Assembly (NCBI RefSeq): GCF_024385525.1
Contig: NZ_JANFLU010000008.1
Location: 124,001 to 188,000 of the forward strand
Source: Arthrobacter sp. zg-Y238
GTDB taxonomy: Bacteria; Actinomycetota; Actinomycetes; Actinomycetales; Micrococcaceae
DNA length: 64,000 nucleotides
Direction of reading: 5' to 3'
Part shown: positions 16,882-26,148 of the stretch, piece by piece
Layout of the letters: every line of letters starts with the position of its first letter
Numbering within the stretch: position 1 is the stretch's first letter
The notes under the pieces: generated by a model
The model's input: the letters and a program-made list of their open reading frames with translations, nothing else
Told to the model about the DNA's origin: nothing
The model's database searches: none
Position numbers and translations under genes: made by a program

Positions 16882-17465
16882 GGCAGGCTGATCCGGACGA
16901 ACACCGACGCCGCATTGCGGGCCGCCTGCGCCAGCACCGCAGCTTTCGGATCTGCGACGTCCAGCGGGCGCAGCCGGGGCAGGCCGGCCCAGCGCGCAAA
17001 CTCCCGCCGTCCAGCCACCTGCTCGGCCAGCATCCGGTCGCCGCCGAAGACGAGGTACTCCGGGGTTGCACCGCCGAATACGGCCGCTGCCTGCTCCGCG
17101 GCGATGGTAGCCAACGCGTCGGCTGCGTTGGCCCGGCGGCTGTTGGGTGAGCCCGTTTTCGAGCCCAGCAGGCGGCCTTCCCTGGCAACGCCCACGGCAT
17201 ATCCGCCGCGGCGGACCAGCACCAGCCCCAGGGTCCGGGCCTGCCCGGCCAGTGAGGCGAGGCGTTCGACGTCGTTGGTTCCCCGCCCGGGACGGCCGTC
17301 GGCAGGCCAGGGTCCGAGCAGTTCGGCCTCGGCCCCGGACGCCGCCCGGACCCGGATACCCTCGTTCACGGGCAGGAACTGAAGCGCCCCCTGGTTCGCC
17401 TCGAACCGTTCCAGCCAGCCGGCCAGCCGCTCTGCCGGAACATAGGTGGTGCGCGAGGCAGGCAT
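16878..17465 (-). CDS. acVLRF1-like (peptidyl-tRNA hydrolase family) protein, catalytic loop apparently missing
   Basis: About 195 residues. The layout VPAERLAGWLERFEANQG, LGLVLVRRGGYAVGVAREG, RRANAADALATIAAEQAA and YLVFGGDRMLAEQV matches the actinobacterial VLRF1 (Vms1-like release factor) family, thought to cleave peptidyl-tRNA on stalled ribosomes. In relatives as I recall them, a loop with GRTAAGGWSQQRF lies between the SK (here GSKTG) and RRANQADAL motifs; here only about six residues (SPNS region, roughly 17130-17150) stand there, in frame. So the protein may be catalytically inactive or a divergent branch. The ATG at 17465 is chosen; TTG at 17483 is an alternative. TAACCT (17512-17507) is a likely -10, back to back with the rarA promoter. 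Confidence 0.65.
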   Translation of the reverse strand: MPASRTTYVPAERLAGWLERFEANQGALQFLPVNEGIRVRAASGAEAELLGPWPADGRPGRGTNDVERLASLAGQARTLGLVLVRRGGYAVGVAREGRLLGSKTGSPNSRRANAADALATIAAEQAAAVFGGATPEYLVFGGDRMLAEQVAGRREFARWAGLPRLRPLDVADPKAAVLAQAARNAASVFVRISLP

Positions 17466-17521
17466 GGCCGGGTCTGCTTTCAACGAAAAGAGGGGTGGAC
17501 CTGCTCAGGTTACGGCACGAG

Positions 17522-17527
17522 TAGCCT
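17522..17527 (+). promoter_or_regulatory. Leaderless promoter box of rarA
   Basis: TAGCCT, six bases (TGAAGC), then the GTG start at 17534. Confidence 0.65.
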
Positions 17528-17533
17528 TGAAGC

Positions 17534-18949
17534 GTGAATGGTTTGCCGGGGAATGATTTGTTCAGCGTAGACGGAGACGACGACGCAGAGTTCGACGACG
17601 CCGGGGCAGCCCCGGGTACGAGAGTGCGGCCGCGCAGCCCCCTGGCGGTCCGGATGCGCCCGCGCACCGTGGACGAGGTGGTGGGGCAGCAGCACCTGCT
17701 CGGCCCCGGTTCGCCGCTGCGCACACTGGCTTCGTCCGCGGACGAACGCAACCCCGCCGGACCCTCCTCGGTCATGCTGTGGGGGCCGCCGGGCACCGGC
17801 AAGACCACGCTGGCGCACGTCGTCGCCCGGGGCGCAGGCCGCAAGTTCGTGGAACTCTCCGCCATCACGGCCGGCGTCAAGGACGTCCGCCGGGTCATGG
17901 AGCAGGCCCTGACGGACCGGGACCTGCACGGCGTCACCACCATCCTCTTCCTGGACGAGATCCACCGCTTTAACAAGGCACAGCAGGACGCACTGCTGCC
18001 CGGAGTGGAAAACCGGTGGGTGGTCCTGATGGCAGCCACCACGGAGAACCCGTCCTTCTCCGTGGTTTCCCCGCTGCTGTCCCGGTCCCTGCTGCTCACA
18101 CTGAAGCCGCTGACCGAGGAGGACATTGCCGCCCTGCTCCAACGCGCCGTCGAGGATGAACGGGGACTCGCAGGGCGGGTCACGCTTAGCGCTGAGGCGC
18201 TGGAGCACCTGGTCCGGCTGGCGGCAGGGGACGCCCGCCGCGGCCTGACCGCGCTCGAGGCCGCCGCCGGCGTCGCCTACTCCGAGAAAGCGGACGGCGA
18301 CGACATCCCGGAAGTCACGCTGAAGCATGCCGAAGAGGCACTGGACGTCGCCGCGCTGCGCTACGACCGTGCGGGGGACCAGCACTACGACATCACCAGC
18401 GCGTTCATCAAGTCCCTGCGCGGATCCGACGTCGACGCCGCCCTGCACTACCTGGCCCGCATGCTGGAATCGGGGGAGGACCCGCGGTTTATTTCCCGGC
18501 GGCTGATCATCTCCGCCTCGGAGGACGTGGGAATGGCGGACCCGACGGCGCTGCAGACCGCCGTCGCGGCGGCCCAGGCCGTCCAGCTGATCGGCATGCC
18601 CGAAGGCCGGATCATCCTGGCCGAGGCCGTGGTGCATATTGCCACCGCACCGAAATCCAACGCTGCCTACAACGGCATCAACGCGGCCATCGCCGACGTG
18701 CGGGCCGGGCGCGGGCAGGGCGTTCCATCCCACCTGCGCGATGCCCACTACCCGGGCGCGAAGCAGCTGGGGCACGGCAAGGGGTATGTCTATTCGCATG
18801 ATTCCCCGCACGGCGTCGCACGCCAGCAGTACGCGCCGGATGACCTGGTTGGAAAGAACTACTACGAACCCACCGGCAACGGAGTGGAGCGCGACATCTC
18901 CGCAAGGCTGGAGCGGCTGCGGGGAATCATTCGGGGCGAGAAGTCCTGA
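17534..18949 (+). CDS. rarA: Replication-associated recombination protein RarA (AAA+ ATPase)
   Basis: Clamp-loader-like AAA+ ATPase (MgsA/WRNIP1 family) acting at stalled replication forks. The 471-residue protein has Walker A GPPGTGKT at 84-91, Walker [19 protein letters not shown] near 140, sensor region [11 protein letters not shown], and the family C-terminal domain ([38 protein letters not shown]). The first 30 residues are acidic and non-conserved. The start GTG fits a leaderless transcript. In actinobacteria rarA is commonly upstream of rpsD and alaS, as here. Confidence 0.96.
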   Translation: MNGLPGNDLFSVDGDDDAEFDDAGAAPGTRVRPRSPLAVRMRPRTVDEVVGQQHLLGPGSPLRTLASSADERNPAGPSSVMLWGPPGTGKTTLAHVVARGAGRKFVELSAITAGVKDVRRVMEQALTDRDLHGVTTILFLDEIHRFNKAQQDALLPGVENRWVVLMAATTENPSFSVVSPLLSRSLLLTLKPLTEEDIAALLQRAVEDERGLAGRVTLSAEALEHLVRLAAGDARRGLTALEAAAGVAYSEKADGDDIPEVTLKHAEEALDVAALRYDRAGDQHYDITSAFIKSLRGSDVDAALHYLARMLESGEDPRFISRRLIISASEDVGMADPTALQTAVAAAQAVQLIGMPEGRIILAEAVVHIATAPKSNAAYNGINAAIADVRAGRGQGVPSHLRDAHYPGAKQLGHGKGYVYSHDSPHGVARQQYAPDDLVGKNYYEPTGNGVERDISARLERLRGIIRGEKS

Positions 18950-18991
18950 CCTGCCCCGGCTGCTCCTGCCGGCGGGCGCCGCAGTGCGTGT

Positions 18992-19157
18992 TAGCATTGA
19001 TGGTTGACTGGCAAGCCGGTTGTCGATTTCGACACCCTCGGCTGTAGCAGACGGCAGCGGTTGGCCGGAGCTCTCCCTAATGGAGGCCAGCATATTTCGC
19101 AGCAGTCACGGCACGTACTACCGCCGTGGCCAAACCGCCAAACAGTGAAAGGTGAAC
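18992..19157 (+). promoter_or_regulatory. rpsD promoter and structured 5' leader
   Basis: TAGCAT (18992-18997) is a probable -10. The roughly 150-nt leader begins with a two-tier hairpin: AGCCG (19014-19018) with CGGCT (19039-19043) enclosing TGTCGA-TT-TCGACA (19021-19034). Further on TGGCC (19062-19066) can pair with GGCCA (19085-19089). S4 often represses its own synthesis by binding leader RNA, so this is a candidate autoregulatory site; that role is inference. Confidence 0.5.
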
Positions 19158-19784
19158 GTGGCTAACAACACACGTGCACGCCGGCAGGCACGCGCATCGC
19201 GCGCCCTCGGCATTGCTTTGACCCCCAAGGCAGCAAAGTACTTCGAGCGTCGGCCTTACCCCCCGGGTGAGCACGGCCGCGCCCGTCGCAAGCAGGACAG
19301 CGACTACGCCGTACGTCTGCGTGAAAAGCAGCGTCTGCGCGCACAGTACGGCATCCGCGAAGCACAGATGACCCGTGTCTTCGAAGAAGCCCGCCGTACC
19401 GCCGGCCTGACCGGTGAAAACCTGATCGAACTGCTCGAAATGCGTCTCGACGCACTCGTACTGCGTGCCGGCTTTGCCCGCACGATCGCCCAGGCCCGCC
19501 AGCTGGTTGTGCACCGTCACATCATGGTTGACGGCGCCCGCGTGGACCGTCCGTCCTTCCGCGTTTCCGAAGGCCAGCTCATCCACGTGCACCAGCGCAG
19601 CGAGACCATGACGCCGTTCCAGGTTGCCGCAGCCGGCGCCCACCGCGACGTCCTGCCCGCCGTTCCGGGTTACCTCGATGTTTCCCTGGACAAGCTGCAG
19701 GCACGCCTCGTGCGTCGCCCGAAGCGCTCGGAAGTCCCCGTGACCTGCGAAGAGCAGCTCGTGGTGGAATACTACGCACGCTAA
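19158..19784 (+). CDS. rpsD: 30S ribosomal protein S4
   Basis: Primary 16S rRNA-binding protein that starts 30S assembly. The 208-residue protein has the S4 N-terminal domain and an S4 RNA-binding fold (LIELLEMRLDALVLRAGFAR, QLVVHRHIMVDGARVDRPS). It lacks the N-terminal zinc cysteines, i.e. the C-minus form. GTG at 19158 is chosen (GAAAGG five bases upstream, giving the typical VANNTRARRQ); GTG at 19152 overlaps the ribosome binding site. As in other Micrococcaceae it is outside the alpha operon. Confidence 0.97.
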   Translation: MANNTRARRQARASRALGIALTPKAAKYFERRPYPPGEHGRARRKQDSDYAVRLREKQRLRAQYGIREAQMTRVFEEARRTAGLTGENLIELLEMRLDALVLRAGFARTIAQARQLVVHRHIMVDGARVDRPSFRVSEGQLIHVHQRSETMTPFQVAAAGAHRDVLPAVPGYLDVSLDKLQARLVRRPKRSEVPVTCEEQLVVEYYAR

Positions 19785-19785
19785 T

Positions 19786-19843
19786 AACGGAAACTTTTCC
19801 GTTTACTGTTCAGCCCGCGGCCTTGTGCCGCGGGCTGTTCCGT
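19786..19843 (+). terminator. Double-hairpin terminator after rpsD
   Basis: First a perfect 8-bp repeat AACGGAAA/TTTCCGTT (19786-19803) directly behind the stop, then a perfect 10-bp stem CAGCCCGCGG/CCGCGGGCTG (19811-19837) followed by TTCCGTT. The remaining DNA up to the next gene (to 20013) shows nothing else clear. Confidence 0.85.
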
Positions 19844-20013
19844 TATCCGGGGCCGTATTCCTCCTTTCGTGGCGTACACGGCAAAAGTAAGTGCCGCGGC
19901 GTTGCAGTAGGTAAGGTACATAGCGGAGTCTTTCGCCGTATCCAGGCGGGACCTTCCGGGCAGATCCGGTCACGGTGATGCGAACCACAAATTTTTGCGC
20001 AAGAAGGAGTCCC

Positions 20014-20388
20014 ATGTCGGGTGGAGATATAGCCGGTCTGATCGCGGCCGGTGTGTTTGCCGTATTGGTCGCGTTGCTGGCCGTTCCCGTCTGGAAACTG
20101 GGGAAGGTCTTTGACGAGATGCGCGGCGCCATCCGTACGCTCAGCGAGGAGACCACTCCGCTGATCGACGAGGTCACCACAACGGTGTCCACCACCAACC
20201 AGCAGCTGCAGAAGGTGGACGGCATCTCCTCGAATGTTTCGGACGCATCGGCCAACTTGTCCGCTCTGTCCTCCCTGGTGGCCGCCACCGTGGGTTCCCC
20301 GCTGATCAAGGTCTCGGCATTCAGCTACGGCGTCCGTTCCGCCCTCGCTTCCCGCAGGACCGTCGGCCGCGGCCGACGCAGCCGCTAA
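20014..20388 (+). CDS. DUF948 small membrane protein
   Basis: A 124-residue protein with one N-terminal membrane helix (DIAGLIAAGVFAVLVALLAV), then a helical, methyl-accepting-chemotaxis-like segment (LSEETTPLIDEVTTTVSTTN) and a basic tail rich in Arg. This matches DUF948 proteins of unknown function, which in actinobacteria sit between rpsD and alaS. The ATG at 20014 follows AAGGAG. Likely co-transcribed with the next small gene 27 nt on. Confidence 0.85.
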   Translation: MSGGDIAGLIAAGVFAVLVALLAVPVWKLGKVFDEMRGAIRTLSEETTPLIDEVTTTVSTTNQQLQKVDGISSNVSDASANLSALSSLVAATVGSPLIKVSAFSYGVRSALASRRTVGRGRRSR

Positions 20389-20415
20389 GCACACCAACAA
20401 CTACAGGAGCCAGCC

Positions 20416-20670
20416 ATGATCAAGCGCGTATTTTGGATGTCCATTGGCGTTGCCATCGGCGTCATCGCCGTCCGCCGGGTATCCGAAGCCAAGACCAGCC
20501 TGAGCCAGGCGGGGATCAACCGTGCGGTGGATTCCGCAGCAGGTGCCGTGCAGAGCTTCGCCGAAGCCCTGCGTGAAGGCATGGGCCAGCGCGAGGGCGA
20601 GCTGCGCGCCGCCCTGGGCCTGGACAACTCCGACAACGTTGCCGAAACGCTGAGGTCCACGCGCCGCTAA
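20416..20670 (+). CDS. DUF6167-like small protein
   Basis: An 84-residue protein: one membrane-type helix at residues 4-20 (RVFWMSIGVAIGVIAVR) and a hydrophilic helical rest with an Arg-rich end. It corresponds by position and look to the small conserved actinobacterial family found just before alaS (DUF6167); function unknown. The ATG follows AGGAG by seven bases. Confidence 0.78.
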   Translation: MIKRVFWMSIGVAIGVIAVRRVSEAKTSLSQAGINRAVDSAAGAVQSFAEALREGMGQREGELRAALGLDNSDNVAETLRSTRR

Positions 20671-20765
20671 GCGGCCGGCACTTCTTCGTCACTGGCAGCA
20701 CAGCATTACGCACGCAGTTCCACCTGCATGCCGAAACACCATTACCGGAAGGGTATAGAAGCACC

Positions 20766-23459
20766 ATGAAGTCCCACGAGATTGCACGCCGCTGGCTGGA
20801 TTACTTCAGCAACAAGGGACATACGGTGGTGCCCTCGGCGTCGCTCGTCTCCAACGATCCCTCGCTGCTGTTCACCGTGGCCGGCATGGTGCCGTTCATC
20901 CCTTACCTCACCGCCCGCGAAAAGGCGCCGTACAGCCGGGCAACCAGCGTGCAGAAGTGCATCCGCACCGCGGACATCGAAGAAGTGGGCAAGACCGCCC
21001 GCCACGGCACCTTCTTCCAGATGGCGGGAAACTTCTCCTTCGGTGACTACTTCAAGGAAGAAGCGATCACCTACGCCTGGGAACTGCTGACCTCCGACGT
21101 GGAGAAGGGCGGTTACGGGCTGGACCCGCAGCGGCTCTGGGTCACCGTCTATGAAGACGGCGACGAGCGCGACGACGAAGCACGCGCCATCTGGCGGGAC
21201 AAAGTCGGTGTTCCGAATGAACGCATCATCGGGACCGGCAAGGCGGACAACTACTGGAACACCGGACAGGCCGGCCCGGGCGGCCCCTGCTCCGAGATCT
21301 ACTACGACCGCGGCCCGGCCTACGGCCAGGAGGGCGGCCCGGCAGTAGACGAGACGCGCTACATCGAGATCTGGAACCTGGTCTTTATGCAGTACCAGCT
21401 CTCCGCCGTGCGCTCCAAGACGGACTTCGACGTGGCCGGCGAACTGCCGCAGAAGAACATCGACACCGGCCTCGGCCTTGAGCGTCTGGCCATGATCCTG
21501 CAGGGCGTGGAGAACATGTACGAGACGGACCAGGTCCGTCCCGTGCTGGACAAGGCCGCCGAGCTCTCCGGCAAGACCTACACCAGCTCCGAAGACCCCT
21601 CGGACCCGCACCACACGGACGACGTCCGGATGCGCGTGGTTGCCGACCACATCCGCTCCGCCCTGATGCTGATTTCGGACGGCGTGAGCCCCTCCAACGA
21701 AGGCCGCGGCTACGTGCTGCGCCGCCTCATCCGCCGGGCCGTGCGTGCCATGCGCCTGCTGGGCGTGGACACCGCCGTGCTGCCCGAACTCCTGCCCGTC
21801 TCCCGCGACGCCATGAAGGGTACGTACCCCGAGGTTGAAGCGGACTTCGCCCGGATCAGCCGGATTGCCTACGCCGAGGAGAAGGCGTTCCTGCGCACCA
21901 TCGCCTCCGGCACCGAGCGCCTGGAAGAAGCCGTCAAGGTGTCCAAGGCTGCCGGAGCTCCGCTGAGCGGCGAAGAAGCGTTTGCCCTGCACGACACCTA
22001 CGGTTTCCCCATCGACCTCACGCTGGAGATGGCCGAGGAAGCGGGACTGAAGGTCGACGAGGCCGGATTCCGCTCCCTCATGTCCGAGCAGCGCAAGCGC
22101 GCCCAGGCAGATGCCCGCGGGAAGAAGCACGGGCACGCCGATATGTCGGTGTTCAACGAACTGCTGGCCGCCGGCTCCACAGTGTTCACCGGCTACGACG
22201 AGCTGAAGACCGAATCGAAGGTCCGCGGCATCATTTCCGGGGACTCCCGGGTGGAATACGCCGGGCAGGGTTCGGAGATTTCCCTGGTGCTGGACTCCAC
22301 CCCGTTCTACGCCGAAGCAGGCGGACAGGCCGCCGATACCGGCCTTATCACCGGTGACGGCTTCGTCCTCGAGGTGCAGGACGTCCAGCGCCCGGTCAAG
22401 GGACTGAGCGTACACAAGGCGATTGTCCGCGAAGGCGAGATCGCTGCCGGCGCCAACGTGCTGGCCGCCGTCGACGCCCAGCGCCGCCACGAAGCGGAGC
22501 AGGCGCACTCCGGCACGCACATTGTGCATGCCGCCCTGCACCAGATCCTCGGCCCGGAAGCGCTGCAGCGCGGCTCCTTCAACAAGGCCGGCTACCTGCG
22601 CTTCGACTTCTCCTGGGGCGAAGGCCTCTCCGACGCCGCGAAGTCCGAAATCGAAGAGGTCTCCAACCTCGCGATCCGCAGCAACTACCAGGTCGAGACC
22701 AAGGTCATGTCCCTGGCGGACGCCAAGGCCCTGGGCGCCACCGCACTGTTCGGCGAAGCCTACGGCGACACCGTGCGGGTCGTGGAAATGAACGGCGACT
22801 GGTCCCGCGAACTCTGCGGCGGTACACACGTGGCCTCGACGTCCCGCATCGGCAGCCTGACGCTGCTGGGCGAGCAGTCCGTGGGCTCCGGCAACCGCCG
22901 GGTCGAAGCCTTCGTGGGTATGGATGCCTTCCGTCACCTGGCCGCAGAGCGGGCACTGGTGAACGAGCTGTCCGAGATGCTCAAGGTCCCGTCGGCGCAG
23001 CTCCCGGACCGCCTTGCCGCCACCCTGGCAAAGCTGAAGTCCACCGAGAAGGAACTCGAAAGGCTGCGCCGCGAGCAGCTGTCCGCTTCCGCTGCCGCCC
23101 TCGTAGGCACTGCAGTTGACGTTGACGGCGTCCGGCTCCTGGCACACAACGCCGGCGAGGTCGGGGGAGCGGATGATCTGCGCACCCTGGCCCTCGACCT
23201 GCGTTCCCGTCTGGGCAGCGAGCCCGCAGCGGTGGCTGTCGCAGGCGTCTCCAACAACCGTCCCGTAGTGATTGTTGCCACCAATGAAGGCGCCCGCGGC
23301 GCCGGCGTCAAGGCCGGTGCACTCGTCAAGGTTGCGGCCGGCGTGCTCGGCGGCGGCGGCGGCGGCAAGGACGACGTCGCCCAGGGCGGCGGCTCCGACG
23401 CAGGCAGGATCGGAGATGCCCTCACGGCCATCCGCGAAGCCGTGGCCGGGCGGAGCTGA
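20766..23459 (+). CDS. alaS: Alanine--tRNA ligase
   Basis: Charges tRNA-Ala and edits mischarged Ser/Gly. The 897-residue protein has the class II core (FLQ-type FFQMAGNFSFGDYFKEEAIT), the tRNA-recognition region, the editing domain with metal motifs HSGTHIVHAAL and CGGTHV, and the Gly-rich C-Ala domain ending GVLGGGGGGKDDVAQGGGSD. Upstream both a GGAAGGG and a TATAGA box six bases before the ATG are present, so leadered or leaderless initiation is possible. ruvX starts one base after the stop codon. Confidence 0.97.
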   Translation: MKSHEIARRWLDYFSNKGHTVVPSASLVSNDPSLLFTVAGMVPFIPYLTAREKAPYSRATSVQKCIRTADIEEVGKTARHGTFFQMAGNFSFGDYFKEEAITYAWELLTSDVEKGGYGLDPQRLWVTVYEDGDERDDEARAIWRDKVGVPNERIIGTGKADNYWNTGQAGPGGPCSEIYYDRGPAYGQEGGPAVDETRYIEIWNLVFMQYQLSAVRSKTDFDVAGELPQKNIDTGLGLERLAMILQGVENMYETDQVRPVLDKAAELSGKTYTSSEDPSDPHHTDDVRMRVVADHIRSALMLISDGVSPSNEGRGYVLRRLIRRAVRAMRLLGVDTAVLPELLPVSRDAMKGTYPEVEADFARISRIAYAEEKAFLRTIASGTERLEEAVKVSKAAGAPLSGEEAFALHDTYGFPIDLTLEMAEEAGLKVDEAGFRSLMSEQRKRAQADARGKKHGHADMSVFNELLAAGSTVFTGYDELKTESKVRGIISGDSRVEYAGQGSEISLVLDSTPFYAEAGGQAADTGLITGDGFVLEVQDVQRPVKGLSVHKAIVREGEIAAGANVLAAVDAQRRHEAEQAHSGTHIVHAALHQILGPEALQRGSFNKAGYLRFDFSWGEGLSDAAKSEIEEVSNLAIRSNYQVETKVMSLADAKALGATALFGEAYGDTVRVVEMNGDWSRELCGGTHVASTSRIGSLTLLGEQSVGSGNRRVEAFVGMDAFRHLAAERALVNELSEMLKVPSAQLPDRLAATLAKLKSTEKELERLRREQLSASAAALVGTAVDVDGVRLLAHNAGEVGGADDLRTLALDLRSRLGSEPAAVAVAGVSNNRPVVIVATNEGARGAGVKAGALVKVAAGVLGGGGGGKDDVAQGGGSDAGRIGDALTAIREAVAGRS

Positions 23460-23460
23460 C

Positions 23461-24033
23461 TTGAGTGGTCTGCACGGGGTGAAGCTGGGCGTCGACGTCG
23501 GCCTGGTCCGGGTCGGCCTCGCAGCCAGCGACCCCGACGGCGTCCTGGCCATGCCGGTCAGGACGCTGAAGCGGGACGCGAAGAAGAACAGTGACATCCG
23601 CGTGGTGGTCCGGGAGGCTGCGGAGCGGGGTGCCGTTGAAGTGTTTGTCGGCCTGCCCCGCAGCCTGGGCGGCGGCGAAACCGCCTCCACGCAGATGGCA
23701 CGGGACTACGCGCAGGCGCTGGTCCGCGCCCTGGCCGACGCCGGCCAGGAACAGCAGGTGCGGCTGGTGGACGAACGCCTGACTACGGTCTCCGCGCACC
23801 GTTCCCTGCGCGAAGCTGGAATGAACAGCCGGAATCACCGTACAGTGGTTGATCAAGCGGCCGCTGTGGCTATTCTGCAGCAGTCTATTGACACACAACG
23901 ATCCCTGAACCGGGACGTAGGGGAGCTGGTTACACTGCGCCGGCCGCGCCGCGAGAGCGGCGGGGTGCCGGCCCCGACTGAGGAGTTCGACATTTCGCAG
24001 GACATCGAGCGCGAAGGCGGTAATACGCCGTGA
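23461..24033 (+). CDS. ruvX: RuvX/YqgF-type Holliday junction resolvase family nuclease
   Basis: RNase H-fold protein implicated in Holliday-junction resolution and pre-16S rRNA maturation. The 190-residue protein shows LGVDVGLVRVGLAASD (first catalytic Asp), VFVGLPRSLGGGE, VRLVDERLTTVSAHRSL and VVDQAAAVAILQ (last acidic residue). The TTG at 23461 follows GGAG five bases upstream; GTG at 23479 is possible but would remove part of the first strand. The C-terminal 30 residues are a charged extension. It overlaps mltG by four bases (GTGA). Confidence 0.92.
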   Translation: MSGLHGVKLGVDVGLVRVGLAASDPDGVLAMPVRTLKRDAKKNSDIRVVVREAAERGAVEVFVGLPRSLGGGETASTQMARDYAQALVRALADAGQEQQVRLVDERLTTVSAHRSLREAGMNSRNHRTVVDQAAAVAILQQSIDTQRSLNRDVGELVTLRRPRRESGGVPAPTEEFDISQDIEREGGNTP

Positions 24034-25244
24034 GCCACAGATATCCCGATTACCCGGCCATGGCGGAGCCAGACCGCAGGCCCGGACAGGGCGGCAGTGA
24101 TGAACTCCCCGTGGGTGTGTTCTTCGAGGAGCCCGCGGACCTGCCCAGCCGCAGGAGCCAACGGCCGAGCCGTGAAAAGCAGCGCCGCCGCCGTCGCCGG
24201 ACCATCATCATGGTCACCGTGCTGGCCGTATTTGCAGGGGTGATTTTCGGCCTCATTATGTTCCTTCGGGACCTGCTTGGCATGAACGAGATCCAGGACT
24301 ACGAGGGTGCCGGCAACGGCACCGTGGCCTTTACCGTTGCAGAAGGTGACGGCCCGTTGCTGATCGGCGGAAAGCTCGAAGCCGAAGACATCGTCGCCAC
24401 GTCCAAGGAATTCGTCAACGCCTTCACCGCCCAGTCGGACGGACGGGAAATCCAGCCCGGTACGTACGAAATGAAGTACCAGATGTCCTCCTCGGCCGCC
24501 GTGGATGCCTTGCTCGGGGACGGCGGCAGCCAGGTGCATTACGCGGCCGTTGCACGCGACCTGCGCCAGAGCGAGGTCTTCGAAGTCCTGAACACCTCCA
24601 CCCGGATCCCGCTTTCGGAGTTCCAGGCGCTGGCCGCGGACCCGCAGCAGTTCGGCCTGCCGGAGGAAGCAGTAAGCCTAGAGGGCTACCTGCATCCGGG
24701 CGAATACCGGTTCGACGTCGAAAAGGACGCCACCGAGATCATTACCGAGATGGTGGATAACACCTTCGCTGAACTCGAAGGGGCCGGTATTACCGATCCC
24801 GCCGAGCAGTACCGGATCCTGACCAAGGCCAGCATCATCCAGGCCGAGGCCGGGGAGGCTGACTACGGCGCCGTCGCCGGCTCCATCGAGAACCGGCTGG
24901 GCCCGGACAACAAGGAAACCAACGGGCTGATCCAGTCCGATGCCACGGTGACCTACGGTCTGAACCGCAAGAGCTACGAACTCACGCCGGAGGAAAAAGC
25001 GGACAAATCCAACCCGTACAACACCTATGCCAACCCCGGCCTGCCCGTCGGTCCCATCGGTTCCCCGAGCCGGGAGGCCATTGAGGCAGCGGCCAACCCG
25101 GATGACGTCCCGTATTACTACTGGGTCACCGTCAACCTGGACAGCGGCGAAACCAAGTTCTCCTCCACCCTCGCCGAGCACGCCAAGTACGTCGAGGAAT
25201 ACCAGAACTGGTGCAGTACCCAAAAAGCCGGGCGGTGCGGTTAG
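24030..25244 (+). CDS. mltG: Endolytic peptidoglycan transglycosylase MltG
   Basis: Cuts nascent glycan strands, limiting their length during wall synthesis. The 404-residue protein has a Pro/Arg-rich cytoplasmic N-terminus, one membrane helix (about 59-80), a LysM-like domain (FTVAEGDGPLLIGGKL) and the YceG catalytic region: LEGYLHPGEYRF at 218-229, ASIIQAEAGE at 267-276 with the catalytic Glu, and YNTYANPGLPVGPIGSPSR. Translationally coupled with ruvX and followed by aroE, the usual actinobacterial order. Confidence 0.95.
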   Translation: MSHRYPDYPAMAEPDRRPGQGGSDELPVGVFFEEPADLPSRRSQRPSREKQRRRRRRTIIMVTVLAVFAGVIFGLIMFLRDLLGMNEIQDYEGAGNGTVAFTVAEGDGPLLIGGKLEAEDIVATSKEFVNAFTAQSDGREIQPGTYEMKYQMSSSAAVDALLGDGGSQVHYAAVARDLRQSEVFEVLNTSTRIPLSEFQALAADPQQFGLPEEAVSLEGYLHPGEYRFDVEKDATEIITEMVDNTFAELEGAGITDPAEQYRILTKASIIQAEAGEADYGAVAGSIENRLGPDNKETNGLIQSDATVTYGLNRKSYELTPEEKADKSNPYNTYANPGLPVGPIGSPSREAIEAAANPDDVPYYYWVTVNLDSGETKFSSTLAEHAKYVEEYQNWCSTQKAGRCG

Positions 25245-25246
25245 GG

Positions 25247-26116
25247 GTGGATAGCACTGCGCGGCGCGCAGCCGTGCTGGGGCATCCGATCAGCCATTCC
25301 AGGTCGCCCCGGCTGCACCGGGCTGCATACGCCCATTTGGGTTTCGACTGCAGCTACGAGGCAATAGACCTTCGCGTTGAGGAGGCCGCGGGATTCGCGG
25401 CCTCCCTCCGCGGGCAGGCGGGCTGGACCGGTCTGTCCGTCACTATGCCGCTGAAGGCGGTCATGGTGGCGCAGATGGACGAAGTCGAGCCGCTGGTGAA
25501 GGCACTCGGGGTGCTGAATACAGTGACCTTCTCCCTGACGGGATCCCGCACGGTCCTGACCGGCCACAATACCGACGTCGCAGGCATTGCCGGCGCGCTG
25601 CGGTACGCCGGAATCGGTGCCCGGCCCCGCGCCGTGGTGCTGGGTGCGGGCGGAACGGCGTGCGCGGCCATTGCGGCCCTCGCGCAGCTGGACGCGTCCG
25701 AAACTGTGGTCTGTGCCCGTCGGTTCCCGGAACCCGCCCCCGGCCAGGCCGGGGTATTAGACGCAGGCCGCGCAACCGGCGTTGCTGTCCGCCCGCGCCC
25801 GTGGGAGGAGGCGGCCGAGGCCTGTGCGGCTGCCGACGTCGTAATCTGCACGCTGCCGCCGCACGGCGCCGACGGCCTGGCAGAGGACATCGCCGAAGTC
25901 CGGGATGGTGCCATCCTCCTGGATGCCGCGTACGACCCATGGCCAAGCCGGATCGCGTCCGTCTGGTCCGGGTTCGGCGGAACGGTGGTGCCGGGCATCG
26001 AGATGCTGCTCTACCAGGCCGTGGAGCAGGTAAAGCTGTTTACCGGGGAAGCCTTCTTTGACGAACCCGGCGTCACAAACGCCATGTGTGACGCCGTGGG
26101 AATCCCGCGGCGCTGA
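25247..26116 (+). CDS. aroE: Shikimate dehydrogenase
   Basis: NADPH-dependent reduction of 3-dehydroshikimate to shikimate in the aromatic pathway. The 289-residue protein has the substrate-site [18 protein letters not shown], the catalytic-Lys segment [12 protein letters not shown], and a nucleotide fold [16 protein letters not shown]. The GTG at 25247, two bases after the mltG stop, gives the family-typical N-terminus; in-frame starts inside mltG (25211, 25235) are possible but less likely. aroC, aroK and aroB follow. Confidence 0.93.
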   Translation: MDSTARRAAVLGHPISHSRSPRLHRAAYAHLGFDCSYEAIDLRVEEAAGFAASLRGQAGWTGLSVTMPLKAVMVAQMDEVEPLVKALGVLNTVTFSLTGSRTVLTGHNTDVAGIAGALRYAGIGARPRAVVLGAGGTACAAIAALAQLDASETVVCARRFPEPAPGQAGVLDAGRATGVAVRPRPWEEAAEACAAADVVICTLPPHGADGLAEDIAEVRDGAILLDAAYDPWPSRIASVWSGFGGTVVPGIEMLLYQAVEQVKLFTGEAFFDEPGVTNAMCDAVGIPRR

Positions 26117-26148
26117 ACGCCCCCGCCGGGCATGGCAGTATTGAAAGC

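Noticed and set aside
20742-23690. 982-codon open frame on the minus strand across alaS
   Set aside because: It lies antisense to a complete alaS with all motifs; long antisense frames are common in high-GC DNA and this one has no family features.
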